This document shows, one piece after another, positions 41,616 through 49,024 of a stretch of 64,000 nt of DNA (position 1 is its first letter; each line of letters begins with the position of its first letter). The notes below the pieces were generated by a model, which worked only from the letters and a program-made list of their open reading frames with translations, was not told the origin of the DNA and did no database searches. Position numbers and translations under genes: made by a program. This stretch comes from Gallionella straubiae. Its GTDB lineage: Bacteria > Pseudomonadota > Gammaproteobacteria > Burkholderiales > Gallionellaceae. The stretch is taken from positions 868,001 to 932,000 of the forward strand of contig NZ_CP194331.1 of NCBI RefSeq assembly GCF_051257895.1, in the 5' to 3' direction.

Positions 41616-42324
41616 CAATTCGAACCACGTTCAATTGGCCGGTGCCGATCTGTACCGGGGCGACTGCCTAGCAATTATTCCAAACCTGCCCGGCCAGTTT
41701 GACGCCATCGTGACCGATCCGCCGTATTCGAGCGGTGGCCAGTCCAAGTGAGACCGGGCGCGCGGCACCGGCTCGAAGTACCTGAACGGTTCGAGTAAGT
41801 ACCCGGACTTTCTGGGCGACACCAAGGATCAGCGCTCCTATCTGCACTGGTCTGCCCTCTGGATGGCCTTGTGCTACGACAAGCTGGCCGACGGTGGCCT
41901 GATGATCGCATTTACCGACTGGCGGCAGCTCCCGGTAACGACCGATGCGATCCAGGCGGCCGGATTCACCTGGCGCGGGGTTGGCGTATGGGACAAGACC
42001 GGTAGCGCGCGTCCCTACAAGGGCGGCTTTCGCGCCCAAACGGAGTTCTTCTGCTGGGGCAGCAAGGGGGCGTTGAATGGTGACAAATACTCCCCAGGCC
42101 TGTTCCGCGTCCCTCCGTTGGCAGGCGGCAAGTATCACCAGGTCGGGAAGCCGCTCCCCTTGATGGAGGAACTGGTCAGCGCCTGCGGCCAGCGCATCCT
42201 CGACCCGTTCATGGGTTCCGGCACCACCGGCCTTGCCGCCCTCGGTCAAGGCAAGGAATTCACCGGCATCGAGGTGTGCGAGTATTACTACCAGGTGGCC
42301 GTAGATCGTCTGAAGGGTGGTTAA
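41587..42324 (+). pseudogene. DNA methyltransferase (N4/N6 type) under Com control, with in-frame TGA
   Basis: The frame starts MTSKEQQLFNNSNHVQLAGA, with DAIVTDPPYSSGG (motif IV) near 41716. A TGA at 41749-41751 then interrupts it. The same frame resumes to 42324 with DQRSYLHWSALWMALCYDKL, IAFTDWRQLPV, WDKTGSARPYKGG and the SAM-binding DPFMGSGTTGLAAL. Without the stop it would be about 245 residues. It replaces mom in this phage. The TGA stands where relatives usually have Arg or another residue, so a CGA to TGA change is likely. Confidence 0.82.
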
Positions 42325-42329
42325 GTGGA

Positions 42330-42359
42330 AAATAAACCGCCTGTGAAGGCGGTTTATTT
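42330..42359 (+). terminator. Strong bidirectional intrinsic terminator near the prophage right end
   Basis: A 12-bp perfect stem AAATAAACCGCC / GGCGGTTTATTT with a TGTGAA loop; A-run and T-run are included in the stem ends. It follows the methyltransferase stop and ends the late transcript before the right attachment region. Confidence 0.85.
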
Positions 42360-42360
42360 G

Positions 42361-42442
42361 TATCCTGAAATCAAGCGATTTATGCTTTAATTCCCGTCCT
42401 GAAATCAAACGCTATCTGTCCGAAAATCAAAGCCGCTTTACT
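42361..42442. promoter_or_regulatory. Prophage right end with three transposase-binding repeats
   Basis: Three related repeats read TATCCTGAAATCAAGCGA (42361-42378), CGTCCTGAAATCAAACGC (42395-42412) and CTGTCCGAAAATCAAAG (42416-42432). They match a motif at the left end (CTTGATTCCCGGACAG, reverse orientation). The end reads AGTAAAGCGG inward from 42442. Confidence 0.75.
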
Positions 42443-42447
42443 ATTGA
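42443..42447. repeat. 5-bp target site duplication, right copy (ATTGA)
   Basis: Identical to 6806-6810 and in the integrase frame (ATT-GA.). Confidence 0.88.
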
Positions 42448-43474
42448 GCGTGCAATTTCGCTAGGAATGTACACGCAGGAACAATTCGTGGCGCACTTCC
42501 CTACCTCAAGGGTAGCCAAGGGCGCTCCTATCCCATCGCAAATACCTACATTCCAGGATATGTCCAAGCGCTGGTTAGCGGCATCCAGCCACCTGTCTTC
42601 TGGCACCTTGAAAAAATACACCCAAGCACTTGAATTCTGGCTAGAGAGGCTCTGCGCAGAGCAGATCGACAACATCACCTATTCCACCATAGCTGCACTT
42701 GCAAATGCTCAAGGCTGGAAAGCAAAAAATCGAAACAATATGCTTATTCCATTGCGCGGTGTCATGGAAATGGCCTACCTCGATGGGATTATCGAAAATA
42801 ATCCCGCGGGCCGGATCAAGAATGCCAAGGTTCAGAAGGAGCCTCCGGATCCTCTTGAAGCGGAAGAGGTTGATAGCATCGTCAAATACCTACGCTGGAA
42901 GTATGACGACCAAGTCGCCAACCTGATTGAATTTTCTATCTTTACCGGCATGCGCCCAAGTGAGGTCATATCCCTGCAGTGGAAAGACATAGACCACCGG
43001 CGTGGCCTCGCCAGGGTCGAGCGTGCCCGAACGTTTGGAGAAGAACATGAAACGAAGACATTCAAGGTTCGCGATGTCGAGCTTAATGCTCGTGCCAAGG
43101 CTGCACTTTCACATCAAAAGGCACATACTTTTAAAAAAGGTGGTTATGTGTTCGAGAACCCGGTAACTGGAGAGCCATATACCGAGGAGCGGCCGATTCG
43201 TCGTGCCTACTGGAATCCCACGCTTAACGCGCTTGGTATCAGACAGCGCACCTTCTATCAGACACGCCACACCTATGCCACCTTGAATCTCATGGCCGGC
43301 GCCAATCCAATGTGGGTAGCGCGGCAGCTAGGTCATGTGAATATGAATATGGTTCTCACCGTCTATTCCAAGTGGATAGATGGTGCAGACAAGAGCAAGG
43401 AACGCGGGAAAATTGACGCGACGTTCTGTGGCACCGCCACAAATACGCCACAAAAAAATGAAAATATTACGTAA
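42443..43474 (+). pseudogene. Tyrosine integrase, C-terminal fragment (catalytic part)
   Basis: The frame enters from the prophage end as IERAISLGMYTQEQFVAHFP. It contains a SAM-like N-terminal core-binding domain (about 42540-42800) and the full catalytic domain, with Arg in TGMRPSEVISLQW, His-x-x-Arg as QTRHTYATLNL, GHVNMNMVLTVYSKW and Tyr in VYSKW. Its own start could be the ATG at 42467, giving a 335-residue fragment that lacks the arm-binding domain and the original promoter. It is adjacent to the tRNA-Pro 3' end, the likely attB/attR. Confidence 0.9.
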
Positions 43475-43488
43475 CTTACTGATTTAAC

Positions 43489-43565
<77 letters not shown>

Positions 43566-43608
43566 AGGGCGCGGATTATAGCAGAGCGGGATGAATCATG
43601 AAGCGTTT

Positions 43609-43974
43609 TTACGCGTTCAACAGCGCAAGAATCTCGCGAATCTCGTGGCGCAATGCGGCGACGTTCATTCCGGCCGCAGGCTCAGCAACCTGCGGTTGAA
43701 CCTCACCGGGATGATCCAGGCGGTTGCGTGCGCCGCTGATGGTGAAACCCTGCTCGTACAGCAGCTCGCGGATGCGCCGGATCAGCAGCACTTCATGGTG
43801 CTGGTAGTAGCGACGGTTGCCGCTGCGCTTGACCGGTTTGAGCTGGGTGAATTCCTGTTCCCAGTAGCGCAGCACATGCGCCTTGACCCCGCACAATTCG
43901 CTGACTTCACCGATGGTGAAGTAGCGCTTGGCGGGAATTGGCGGGAGTTCGGAACTAGGTTTGTGGTTTTCCAT
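43609..43974 (-). CDS. MerR-family transcriptional regulator
   Basis: 121 residues. The N-terminal winged HTH (YFTIGEVSELCGVKAHVLRY, WEQEF) and the RRYYQHHEVLLIRRIRELL helix are typical of the short MerR/CueR-like protein next to ihfA in beta- and gammaproteobacteria. No metal-binding Cys appear, so the inducer is unknown. It overlaps ihfA by 20 nt and is the last gene of the phe-ihf transcript. Confidence 0.87.
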   Translation of the reverse strand: MENHKPSSELPPIPAKRYFTIGEVSELCGVKAHVLRYWEQEFTQLKPVKRSGNRRYYQHHEVLLIRRIRELLYEQGFTISGARNRLDHPGEVQPQVAEPAAGMNVAALRHEIREILALLNA

Positions 43975-44266
43975 GATAGGACTTTTCCACCATGGTCTTC
44001 AGTTTCTGGCTGGGGTGGAACGTCACCACGCGCCGCGCGGTAATCGGAATTTCCTCGCCGGTTTTGGGGTTGCGTCCGGGGCGCTGCGGTTTGTCACGCA
44101 ACTGGAAGTTGCCGAAGCCGGACAGCTTGACGCTCTCGCCCTTCTCCAGTTGTGCGCGGATTTCTTCGAAGAATGCCTCCACCATGTCCTTGGCTTCGCG
44201 TTTGTTGAGCCCTACTTTTTCGAACAGCAAATCGGCCAGTTCGGCCTTGGTTAACGTCGTTGTCAT
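43955..44266 (-). CDS. ihfA: Integration host factor alpha subunit
   Basis: 103 residues of the HU/IHF fold: LTKAELADLLFEKVGLNKRE, SGFGNFQLRDKPQRPGRNPK and a C-terminal FHPSQKLKTMVEK. It bends DNA as a heterodimer with IHF-beta and also helps phage integration and Mu-type regulation. It lies 9 nt after pheT, the classic pheST-ihfA order. Confidence 0.97.
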   Translation of the reverse strand: MTTTLTKAELADLLFEKVGLNKREAKDMVEAFFEEIRAQLEKGESVKLSGFGNFQLRDKPQRPGRNPKTGEEIPITARRVVTFHPSQKLKTMVEKSYHGKPQT

Positions 44267-44275
44267 TTCTCTCCC

Positions 44276-46702
44276 TTACATACGCAGCTGCGCGCCGTGC
44301 CGTTGCATCACATCCACCAGCAGCGCGACGCTCTGTTCGATTTCCGAATCTGTCAGCGTCTTTTGAGTATCTTGTAATAACACACGGAATGCAAGGCTTT
44401 TTTTGCCTTGCTCCACGCCCTTGCCGCGATACACGTCGAACAGCGCAATTTCCTGGACATAGGGCGCGTTAGCCTGCTGCATGGCGTCCAGCAAGGTCTG
44501 CACGGCAACCGCCTCGTCCGTCAGCACCGCCAGATCGCGCCGTACCGGCAGGAATTTGGCGATTTCGCTCATGCGCGGCACATTGGCTTGTGTCAGCGCA
44601 CCGAGTTCGACTTCGAACCATACGGCGGGCTGCGCCATGTCGTATTGCTGCTGCCATTGCGGGTGCAGCTCGCCGATCCAGCCGATCGCCTCATCACCGC
44701 AATAAATCTGCGCGGAGCGCCCCGGATGCAGGGCCGGGTGGACTGCCGCAACGAAGCGCAAGGCTTGGGGCGCGAACAGCGCCTCGACATCCGCCTTCAC
44801 GTCGTAGAAATCTACCGGTTTCGCGGCTGCACTCCATTGTTCGGGATGCGTGGTGCCGTAGGCAATGGCCGACAAGCGCAGGCTCTGCACGTACTCGTCA
44901 TTCCGTTTGGCAAAGCACGCGCCAGTCTCGAACAGGCGCACCCTCCCCTGCTTGCGGTTCAGGTTGTAGCGCAATGCGCCGATCAGGCCGACGATCAGGC
45001 TGCTGCGCATCACCGCCATGTTGCTCGCAATCGGATTTTGCAGCGCGACTGGATCGGCATTGCCGCACAGCTCGCGTTCGGCCTGCTCTTCGACAAACGC
45101 GTAACTGACGATTTCCTGGTAGTCGCGCGAGACGAGTATCTGCTGGATGCGCGCCAGCGGACGCTGCGACTCGCTGTAGGGCAGCATGGACAGCGCGGCC
45201 TGCGGCGCCAGCGCGGGAATGTTGTCGTAGCCGTGCACACGCGCGAGTTCTTCGATCAGGTCGGCCTCGATGGAGAGGTCGAAACGGAAGCTCGGCGGGG
45301 TCACGCGATAATCGTCGTCTGATGAAGGCCTCGCAGAGGCGGCGATCGCCCCCTCTCCCGCTTGCGGGAGAGGGTTGGGGAGAGGGCCGTTTGTCGTGAA
45401 CTCGAATTGCAGGCGCTTCAGCAGGGTGGCGATCTCTGCGTTGTCCAGTTCAATGCCGAGCACGCGCGAGACGCGCGAACGGCGCAGCGCAATCGGCATG
45501 CGCTTCGGCAGTTCCCCGCGCACTTCGCCGACAGGCCCGGCGCTACCGCCGCAGATTTCCAGCAACAGTTGCGTGGCGCGCTCCATGGCCTGGCGCGTCG
45601 CCGCGAAATCCACGCCGCGCTCGAAGCGGAACGAGGAATCGGTCGCCAGCCCGAAGCGGCGCGCCCTGCCGGCGATCGTGTCGGGATGGAAAAAGGCGCT
45701 TTCGAGGAATACATCCTGCGTCGCAGTTTCCACGCCGCTGCCCTGCCCGCCCATGATGCCCGCCAGCGCCAAGGCTCGCACCTCGTCGGCAATGACCAGT
45801 ACTTCCGCGTCGAGCCTCACGGTCTGTTCGTTGAGCAGGGTCAGTTCCTCGCCGTCGCGCGCGCGGCGCACCGTGATGCCGCCGGAAAGCTTCGCGAGAT
45901 CGAAGGCGTGCATGGGCTGGCCCATCTCCAGCATCACGTAGTTGGTGATGTCCACCACCGCGCTGATGCCGCGCAAGCCGCTGCGCTCCAGGCGGCGCAG
46001 CATCCAGGTCGGCGTCGACGCGGCGGCATTCACGCCACGCACGATGCGGCCGCAATACAGCGGGCAGGCCTGAGCATCGAGCACCTTGACCGGCAATTGC
46101 TCGGACAACACGACCGGCTGAGCCTTAATTCCCAGTTGCTTGAGCGGGCTGCCGGTCAGCGCCGCAACTTCGCGCGCGATGCCGGCCATGCCGGAGCAGT
46201 CGCTGCGGTTCGGCGTGAGCTTGAGCGTGAACAGCTTGTCGTCCAGTTCCAGGTATTCGCGCAGCGTCTTGCCCACCGGCGCATCGCCGGGCAACAGCCA
46301 CAGCCCATTGCTTTCCTCGGCCAGGCCGAGTTCCTTCGCGGAACACAGCATGCCGAACGATTCGACGTTGCGCACCTTGGCCTGCTTGATGTTGAAATCG
46401 CCTGGCAGGGTCGCGCCGATGCGCGCGCACGGCACCTTTACGCCAACCGCGACATTCGCCGCACCGCACACGATGGTCAGCGGCTGCGCCTCGCCGACGT
46501 TCACCTGGCACACGTTCAGGCGATCCGCATTGGGATGCTTGACCACTTCCAGCACTTCGGCGACCACCACGTTGTTGAACGCAGGCGCAACGGCTTCCAG
46601 CGCCTCGACTTCCAGCCCGGCCATGGTCAGCAGATGCGCCAGCTCATCGCTGGACAGCGCCGGATTGACCCAGGTTCTCAACCAGTTTTCGGAAAATTTC
46701 AT
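44276..46702 (-). CDS. pheT: Phenylalanyl-tRNA synthetase beta subunit
   Basis: 808 residues. The domains run in the normal order: tRNA-binding EMAP-like N-terminus (about 40-150), B3/B4 editing domain, B5 and a C-terminal ferredoxin-like anticodon-binding domain. It partners PheS to charge tRNA-Phe. An oddity is a REP-like repeat at 45349-45386 read in-frame as GPLPNPLPQAGEGA (about residues 439-452) between QFEF and the B5 segment PPSFRFDLSIEADLIEEL. This adds about 25 residues but keeps the frame. Confidence 0.97.
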   Translation of the reverse strand: MKFSENWLRTWVNPALSSDELAHLLTMAGLEVEALEAVAPAFNNVVVAEVLEVVKHPNADRLNVCQVNVGEAQPLTIVCGAANVAVGVKVPCARIGATLPGDFNIKQAKVRNVESFGMLCSAKELGLAEESNGLWLLPGDAPVGKTLREYLELDDKLFTLKLTPNRSDCSGMAGIAREVAALTGSPLKQLGIKAQPVVLSEQLPVKVLDAQACPLYCGRIVRGVNAAASTPTWMLRRLERSGLRGISAVVDITNYVMLEMGQPMHAFDLAKLSGGITVRRARDGEELTLLNEQTVRLDAEVLVIADEVRALALAGIMGGQGSGVETATQDVFLESAFFHPDTIAGRARRFGLATDSSFRFERGVDFAATRQAMERATQLLLEICGGSAGPVGEVRGELPKRMPIALRRSRVSRVLGIELDNAEIATLLKRLQFEFTTNGPLPNPLPQAGEGAIAASARPSSDDDYRVTPPSFRFDLSIEADLIEELARVHGYDNIPALAPQAALSMLPYSESQRPLARIQQILVSRDYQEIVSYAFVEEQAERELCGNADPVALQNPIASNMAVMRSSLIVGLIGALRYNLNRKQGRVRLFETGACFAKRNDEYVQSLRLSAIAYGTTHPEQWSAAAKPVDFYDVKADVEALFAPQALRFVAAVHPALHPGRSAQIYCGDEAIGWIGELHPQWQQQYDMAQPAVWFEVELGALTQANVPRMSEIAKFLPVRRDLAVLTDEAVAVQTLLDAMQQANAPYVQEIALFDVYRGKGVEQGKKSLAFRVLLQDTQKTLTDSEIEQSVALLVDVMQRHGAQLRM
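45349..45386. repeat. CCCTCTCCCGCTTGCGGGAG repeat inside pheT
   Basis: The same palindromic repeat as in the prophage (28991, 31484, 38004), here in an essential gene. It is read in-frame. The surrounding codons (AIAASARPSSDDD) look like additional inserted low-complexity sequence. Confidence 0.85.
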
Positions 46703-46712
46703 CGCTATATGC

Positions 46713-47696
46713 TCAGTTGAATTGCTTGAGAAAGCGCAGGTCGCTCTCGTAGAACAGGCGCAGGTCGTTCACGCCGTAGCGCAGCATCGCCAGGCGTTCC
46801 ACGCCGAGGCCGAATGCGAAGCCGAGATATTTTTCGCTGTCGATATTGACGTGCTTCAGCACGTTGGGGTGCACCATGCCGCAGCCACCGATTTCCAGCC
46901 AGCCGCCGTTCCAGCTCATATCCATTTCAGCCGATGGCTCGGTGAACGGAAAAAACGAAGGGCGGAAGCGCACCCGCAAATCGTCGCGCTCGAAGAAGCG
47001 CTGCAGGAAATCCTGCACCACGCCCTTGAGATTGGCGAAGTTGATCTCATCATCAACCCACAGGCCCTCGACCTGATGGAACATCGGCGAATGGGTGGCG
47101 TCGGAATCAACGCGGTAGACGCGTCCGGAAGAAATGATCTTCAGCGGAGGCTGATGCGCTTCCATGTAACGCACCTGCACCGGCGAGGTGTGGGTGCGCA
47201 GCACATGCTGCGGATCAATGTAGAAGGTATCATGCATCGCGCGCGCCGGATGGTTTTCCGGGATATTCAGCGCGGTGAAGTTGTAGAAATCGCGCTCGAT
47301 TTCCGGGCCGGACGCAGTGGCGAAGCCCAGCGAGTGAAACAGCTGCTCGATGCGTTCCAGCGTGCGCGTCACCGGATGCAAACCGCCCGTGTCCAGGCCG
47401 CGCCCGGGCAAGGTCACGTCCAGCGCTTCCGCCGCCAGCTTCTGCTCCAGTTTGTTTTGCTGCAACGCATCGCGACGCTGCTGCAGAGCGGCTTCGATAC
47501 TTTGCTTGACCTGGTTGATACGTGCGCCTGCGGCAGGGCGCTCTTCCGCCGACAGCTTGCCCAAGCCTTTGAGCAAGGCAGTCAGGCTACCCTCCTTGCC
47601 CAGGTATTTTGCCTTGACCTGCTCCAGTTCGGTTTCATCACCGATTGCGGCGAACTGCTGCAGGGCCTGATCGAGAATTTGTTGAAGCTCTTGCAT
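46713..47696 (-). CDS. pheS: Phenylalanyl-tRNA synthetase alpha subunit
   Basis: 327 residues, the catalytic subunit. The N-terminal coiled coil (about 1-85) binds tRNA. The class II core has motif 2 (SSGRVYRVDSDATHSPMFHQ, VEGL) and motif 3 (GLGVERLAMLRYGVNDLR). It is followed by pheT after 10 nt. An intrinsic terminator separates it from rplT. Confidence 0.97.
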   Translation of the reverse strand: MQELQQILDQALQQFAAIGDETELEQVKAKYLGKEGSLTALLKGLGKLSAEERPAAGARINQVKQSIEAALQQRRDALQQNKLEQKLAAEALDVTLPGRGLDTGGLHPVTRTLERIEQLFHSLGFATASGPEIERDFYNFTALNIPENHPARAMHDTFYIDPQHVLRTHTSPVQVRYMEAHQPPLKIISSGRVYRVDSDATHSPMFHQVEGLWVDDEINFANLKGVVQDFLQRFFERDDLRVRFRPSFFPFTEPSAEMDMSWNGGWLEIGGCGMVHPNVLKHVNIDSEKYLGFAFGLGVERLAMLRYGVNDLRLFYESDLRFLKQFN

Positions 47697-47731
47697 CTAT
47701 AACACCACTACCCAAAGGGAATGCCACAAAC

Positions 47732-47757
47732 AAAAAAGGAGGCTTACCGCCTCCTTT
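47732..47757 (-). terminator. Intrinsic terminator or attenuator between rplT and pheS
   Basis: On the minus strand an AAAGGAGGC / GCCTCC stem with a short GGTAA loop runs into TTTTTT. It lies 18 nt after rplT and 35 nt before pheS. It may end part of the infC-rpmI-rplT transcript or act as a pheST attenuator; no leader peptide is evident in this 78-bp gap. Confidence 0.78.
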
Positions 47758-47774
47758 GTTTTTCAAGCTTGCGC

Positions 47775-48134
47775 TTAAACGCCGAGGCTGGCTTTGGCTT
47801 GCGCCACGAATTGCGCAAACGCCGGCTTGTCGAACACGGCGATGTCCGACAGCACCTTGCGGTCGACCTGGATGTCGGCCTTCTTCAGCCCGTTCATGAA
47901 CACGCTGTAGGTCAGGCCCATCTCGCGTGCTGCCGCATTGATACGCGCGATCCACAGGGTGCGGAACTGGCGTTTCTTCTGGCGGCGGTCACGGTAGGCA
48001 TATTGCCCGGCCTTCATCACCGCCTGTTTGGCGATACGGTAGACGTTCTTGCGGCGACCGCGATATCCCTTGGCTTGCGCCAATACTTTCTTGTGGCTGG
48101 CGCGCGCGACTACTCCACGTTTTACTCTTGGCAT
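47775..48134 (-). CDS. rplT: 50S ribosomal protein L20
   Basis: 119 residues with the invariant start MPRVKRGVVARASHKKVLAQ and basic helices (GYRGRRKNVYRIAKQAVMKA). It assembles the 50S subunit and, in other bacteria, represses its own operon. It follows rpmI after 10 nt. Confidence 0.98.
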   Translation of the reverse strand: MPRVKRGVVARASHKKVLAQAKGYRGRRKNVYRIAKQAVMKAGQYAYRDRRQKKRQFRTLWIARINAAAREMGLTYSVFMNGLKKADIQVDRKVLSDIAVFDKPAFAQFVAQAKASLGV

Positions 48135-48144
48135 GATCTACTCC

Positions 48145-48342
48145 TTATGCGTAAGGCAACATGGCGCGAACCGATGCTGTGTTGGTTGAGTGGACTTCGG
48201 CAGTGCCACGCAGCTGACGCTTATTCTTGGTGGTTTTCTTGGTCAGGATGTGGCGCTTGAACGCTTGTGAGCGTTTGACGCTGCCACCGGCGCGGATCTT
48301 GAACCGCTTGGCCGCCCCGCTTTTGGTTTTCATCTTGGGCAT
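48145..48342 (-). CDS. rpmI: 50S ribosomal protein L35
   Basis: 65 residues, MPKMKTKSGAAKRFKIRAGG..., the highly conserved L35 sequence, with a GGAGCAACC ribosome site. Between infC and rplT as in most bacteria. Confidence 0.98.
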   Translation of the reverse strand: MPKMKTKSGAAKRFKIRAGGSVKRSQAFKRHILTKKTTKNKRQLRGTAEVHSTNTASVRAMLPYA

Positions 48343-48475
48343 GGTTGCTCCTTAAATTATGATGCCAGGTGTTTTCCGGTGGAAAAGCTTGATAACCCAT
48401 ACACCACTTTTTGTCGGGGAACTATTTGTTACATCACCTCGACCATCCCCTTGCTGTCGAGACAACTGAATTCGT

Positions 48476-49006
48476 CTACTTCTTCTTGGCCTTGGGCGAC
48501 AACACCATCACCATCTGCCGGCCTTCCATCTTGGGAAACTGCTCGACCACACTATGCTCTTCCAGATCATCCCGGACGCGCTGAATCAAACGCATACCGA
48601 TTTCCTGGTGGGCCATTTCACGACCACGAAAGCGTAGTGTAATTTTGGTCTTGTTACCGTCTTCCAGAAACTTGACCAGATTGCGCAATTTGATGTTGTA
48701 GTCGCCCTCGTCCGTACCCGGGCGAAACTTGATCTCCTTGATCTGGACCTGTTTTTGCTTAAGCTTGGCCTCGTGCTGCTTCTTGCTTTCGGCATACTTG
48801 AATTTGCCGATATCCATGATGCGACACACCGGCGGCTCCGCCAATGGCGATATCTCCACCAAATCCAGCTCTGCTTCATCCGCCAGACGCAACGCCTCCG
48901 CGATGGTCACGATCCCGAGGGGCTCTTTTTCGACACCAATGAGCCGCACCTGCGGTGCGGTAATCATCTCGTTGGTGCGCTGCGTTTTTTCTTGTGCTAT
49001 CGCAAT
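48476..49006 (-). CDS. infC: Translation initiation factor IF-3, probably with a non-AUG start
   Basis: About 176 residues. The N-terminal domain (MITAPQVRLIGVEKEPLGIV) and C-terminal domain (IKEIKFRPGTDEGDYNIKLR, FRGREMAHQEIGM, QFPKMEGRQMVMVLSPK) are complete. The only ATG (48967) would remove a conserved AQEKTQRTNE leader. Upstream in-frame codons are ATT (49006) and ATA (49000), just after TTGGAG. IF-3 genes typically start with AUU, which gives self-regulation. ATT is the conventional choice; ATA is 8 nt from GGAG and so better spaced. Located 18 nt after thrS. Confidence 0.9.
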   Translation of the reverse strand: MAIAQEKTQRTNEMITAPQVRLIGVEKEPLGIVTIAEALRLADEAELDLVEISPLAEPPVCRIMDIGKFKYAESKKQHEAKLKQKQVQIKEIKFRPGTDEGDYNIKLRNLVKFLEDGNKTKITLRFRGREMAHQEIGMRLIQRVRDDLEEHSVVEQFPKMEGRQMVMVLSPKAKKK

Positions 49007-49024
49007 ATCTCCAATTGGACAATA

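Larger units (their letters stand above)
6811..42442. mobile_element. Mu-like transposable prophage (35,632 bp)
   Basis: The boundaries come from the ATTGA duplication and from both ends starting AGTA (AGTAGGGAGG at the left; AGTAAAGCGG at the right, read inward). The interior encodes a MuA-like transposase, MuB-like ATPase, GemA, Mor-like activator, and Mu-type G, F, I, T, L, M, N and P proteins, gp45-gp48 and Com. The size is close to Mu (about 37 kb). The structural set is complete, except that gp48 and a DNA methyltransferase each carry a stop codon. Confidence 0.93.

Noticed and set aside
39412..41751. Genome-wide TGA recoding
   Set aside because: Several clearly complete genes here end at TGA (for example the Mor upstream genes and the hub genes), so TGA is a normal stop.
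26341..42442. CRISPR array or other tandem repeat
   Set aside because: The recurring GC-rich repeats are dispersed singly, not regularly spaced with unique spacers.
45362..46720. 452-aa plus-strand ORF opposite pheT
   Set aside because: Antisense shadow of a conserved synthetase gene.
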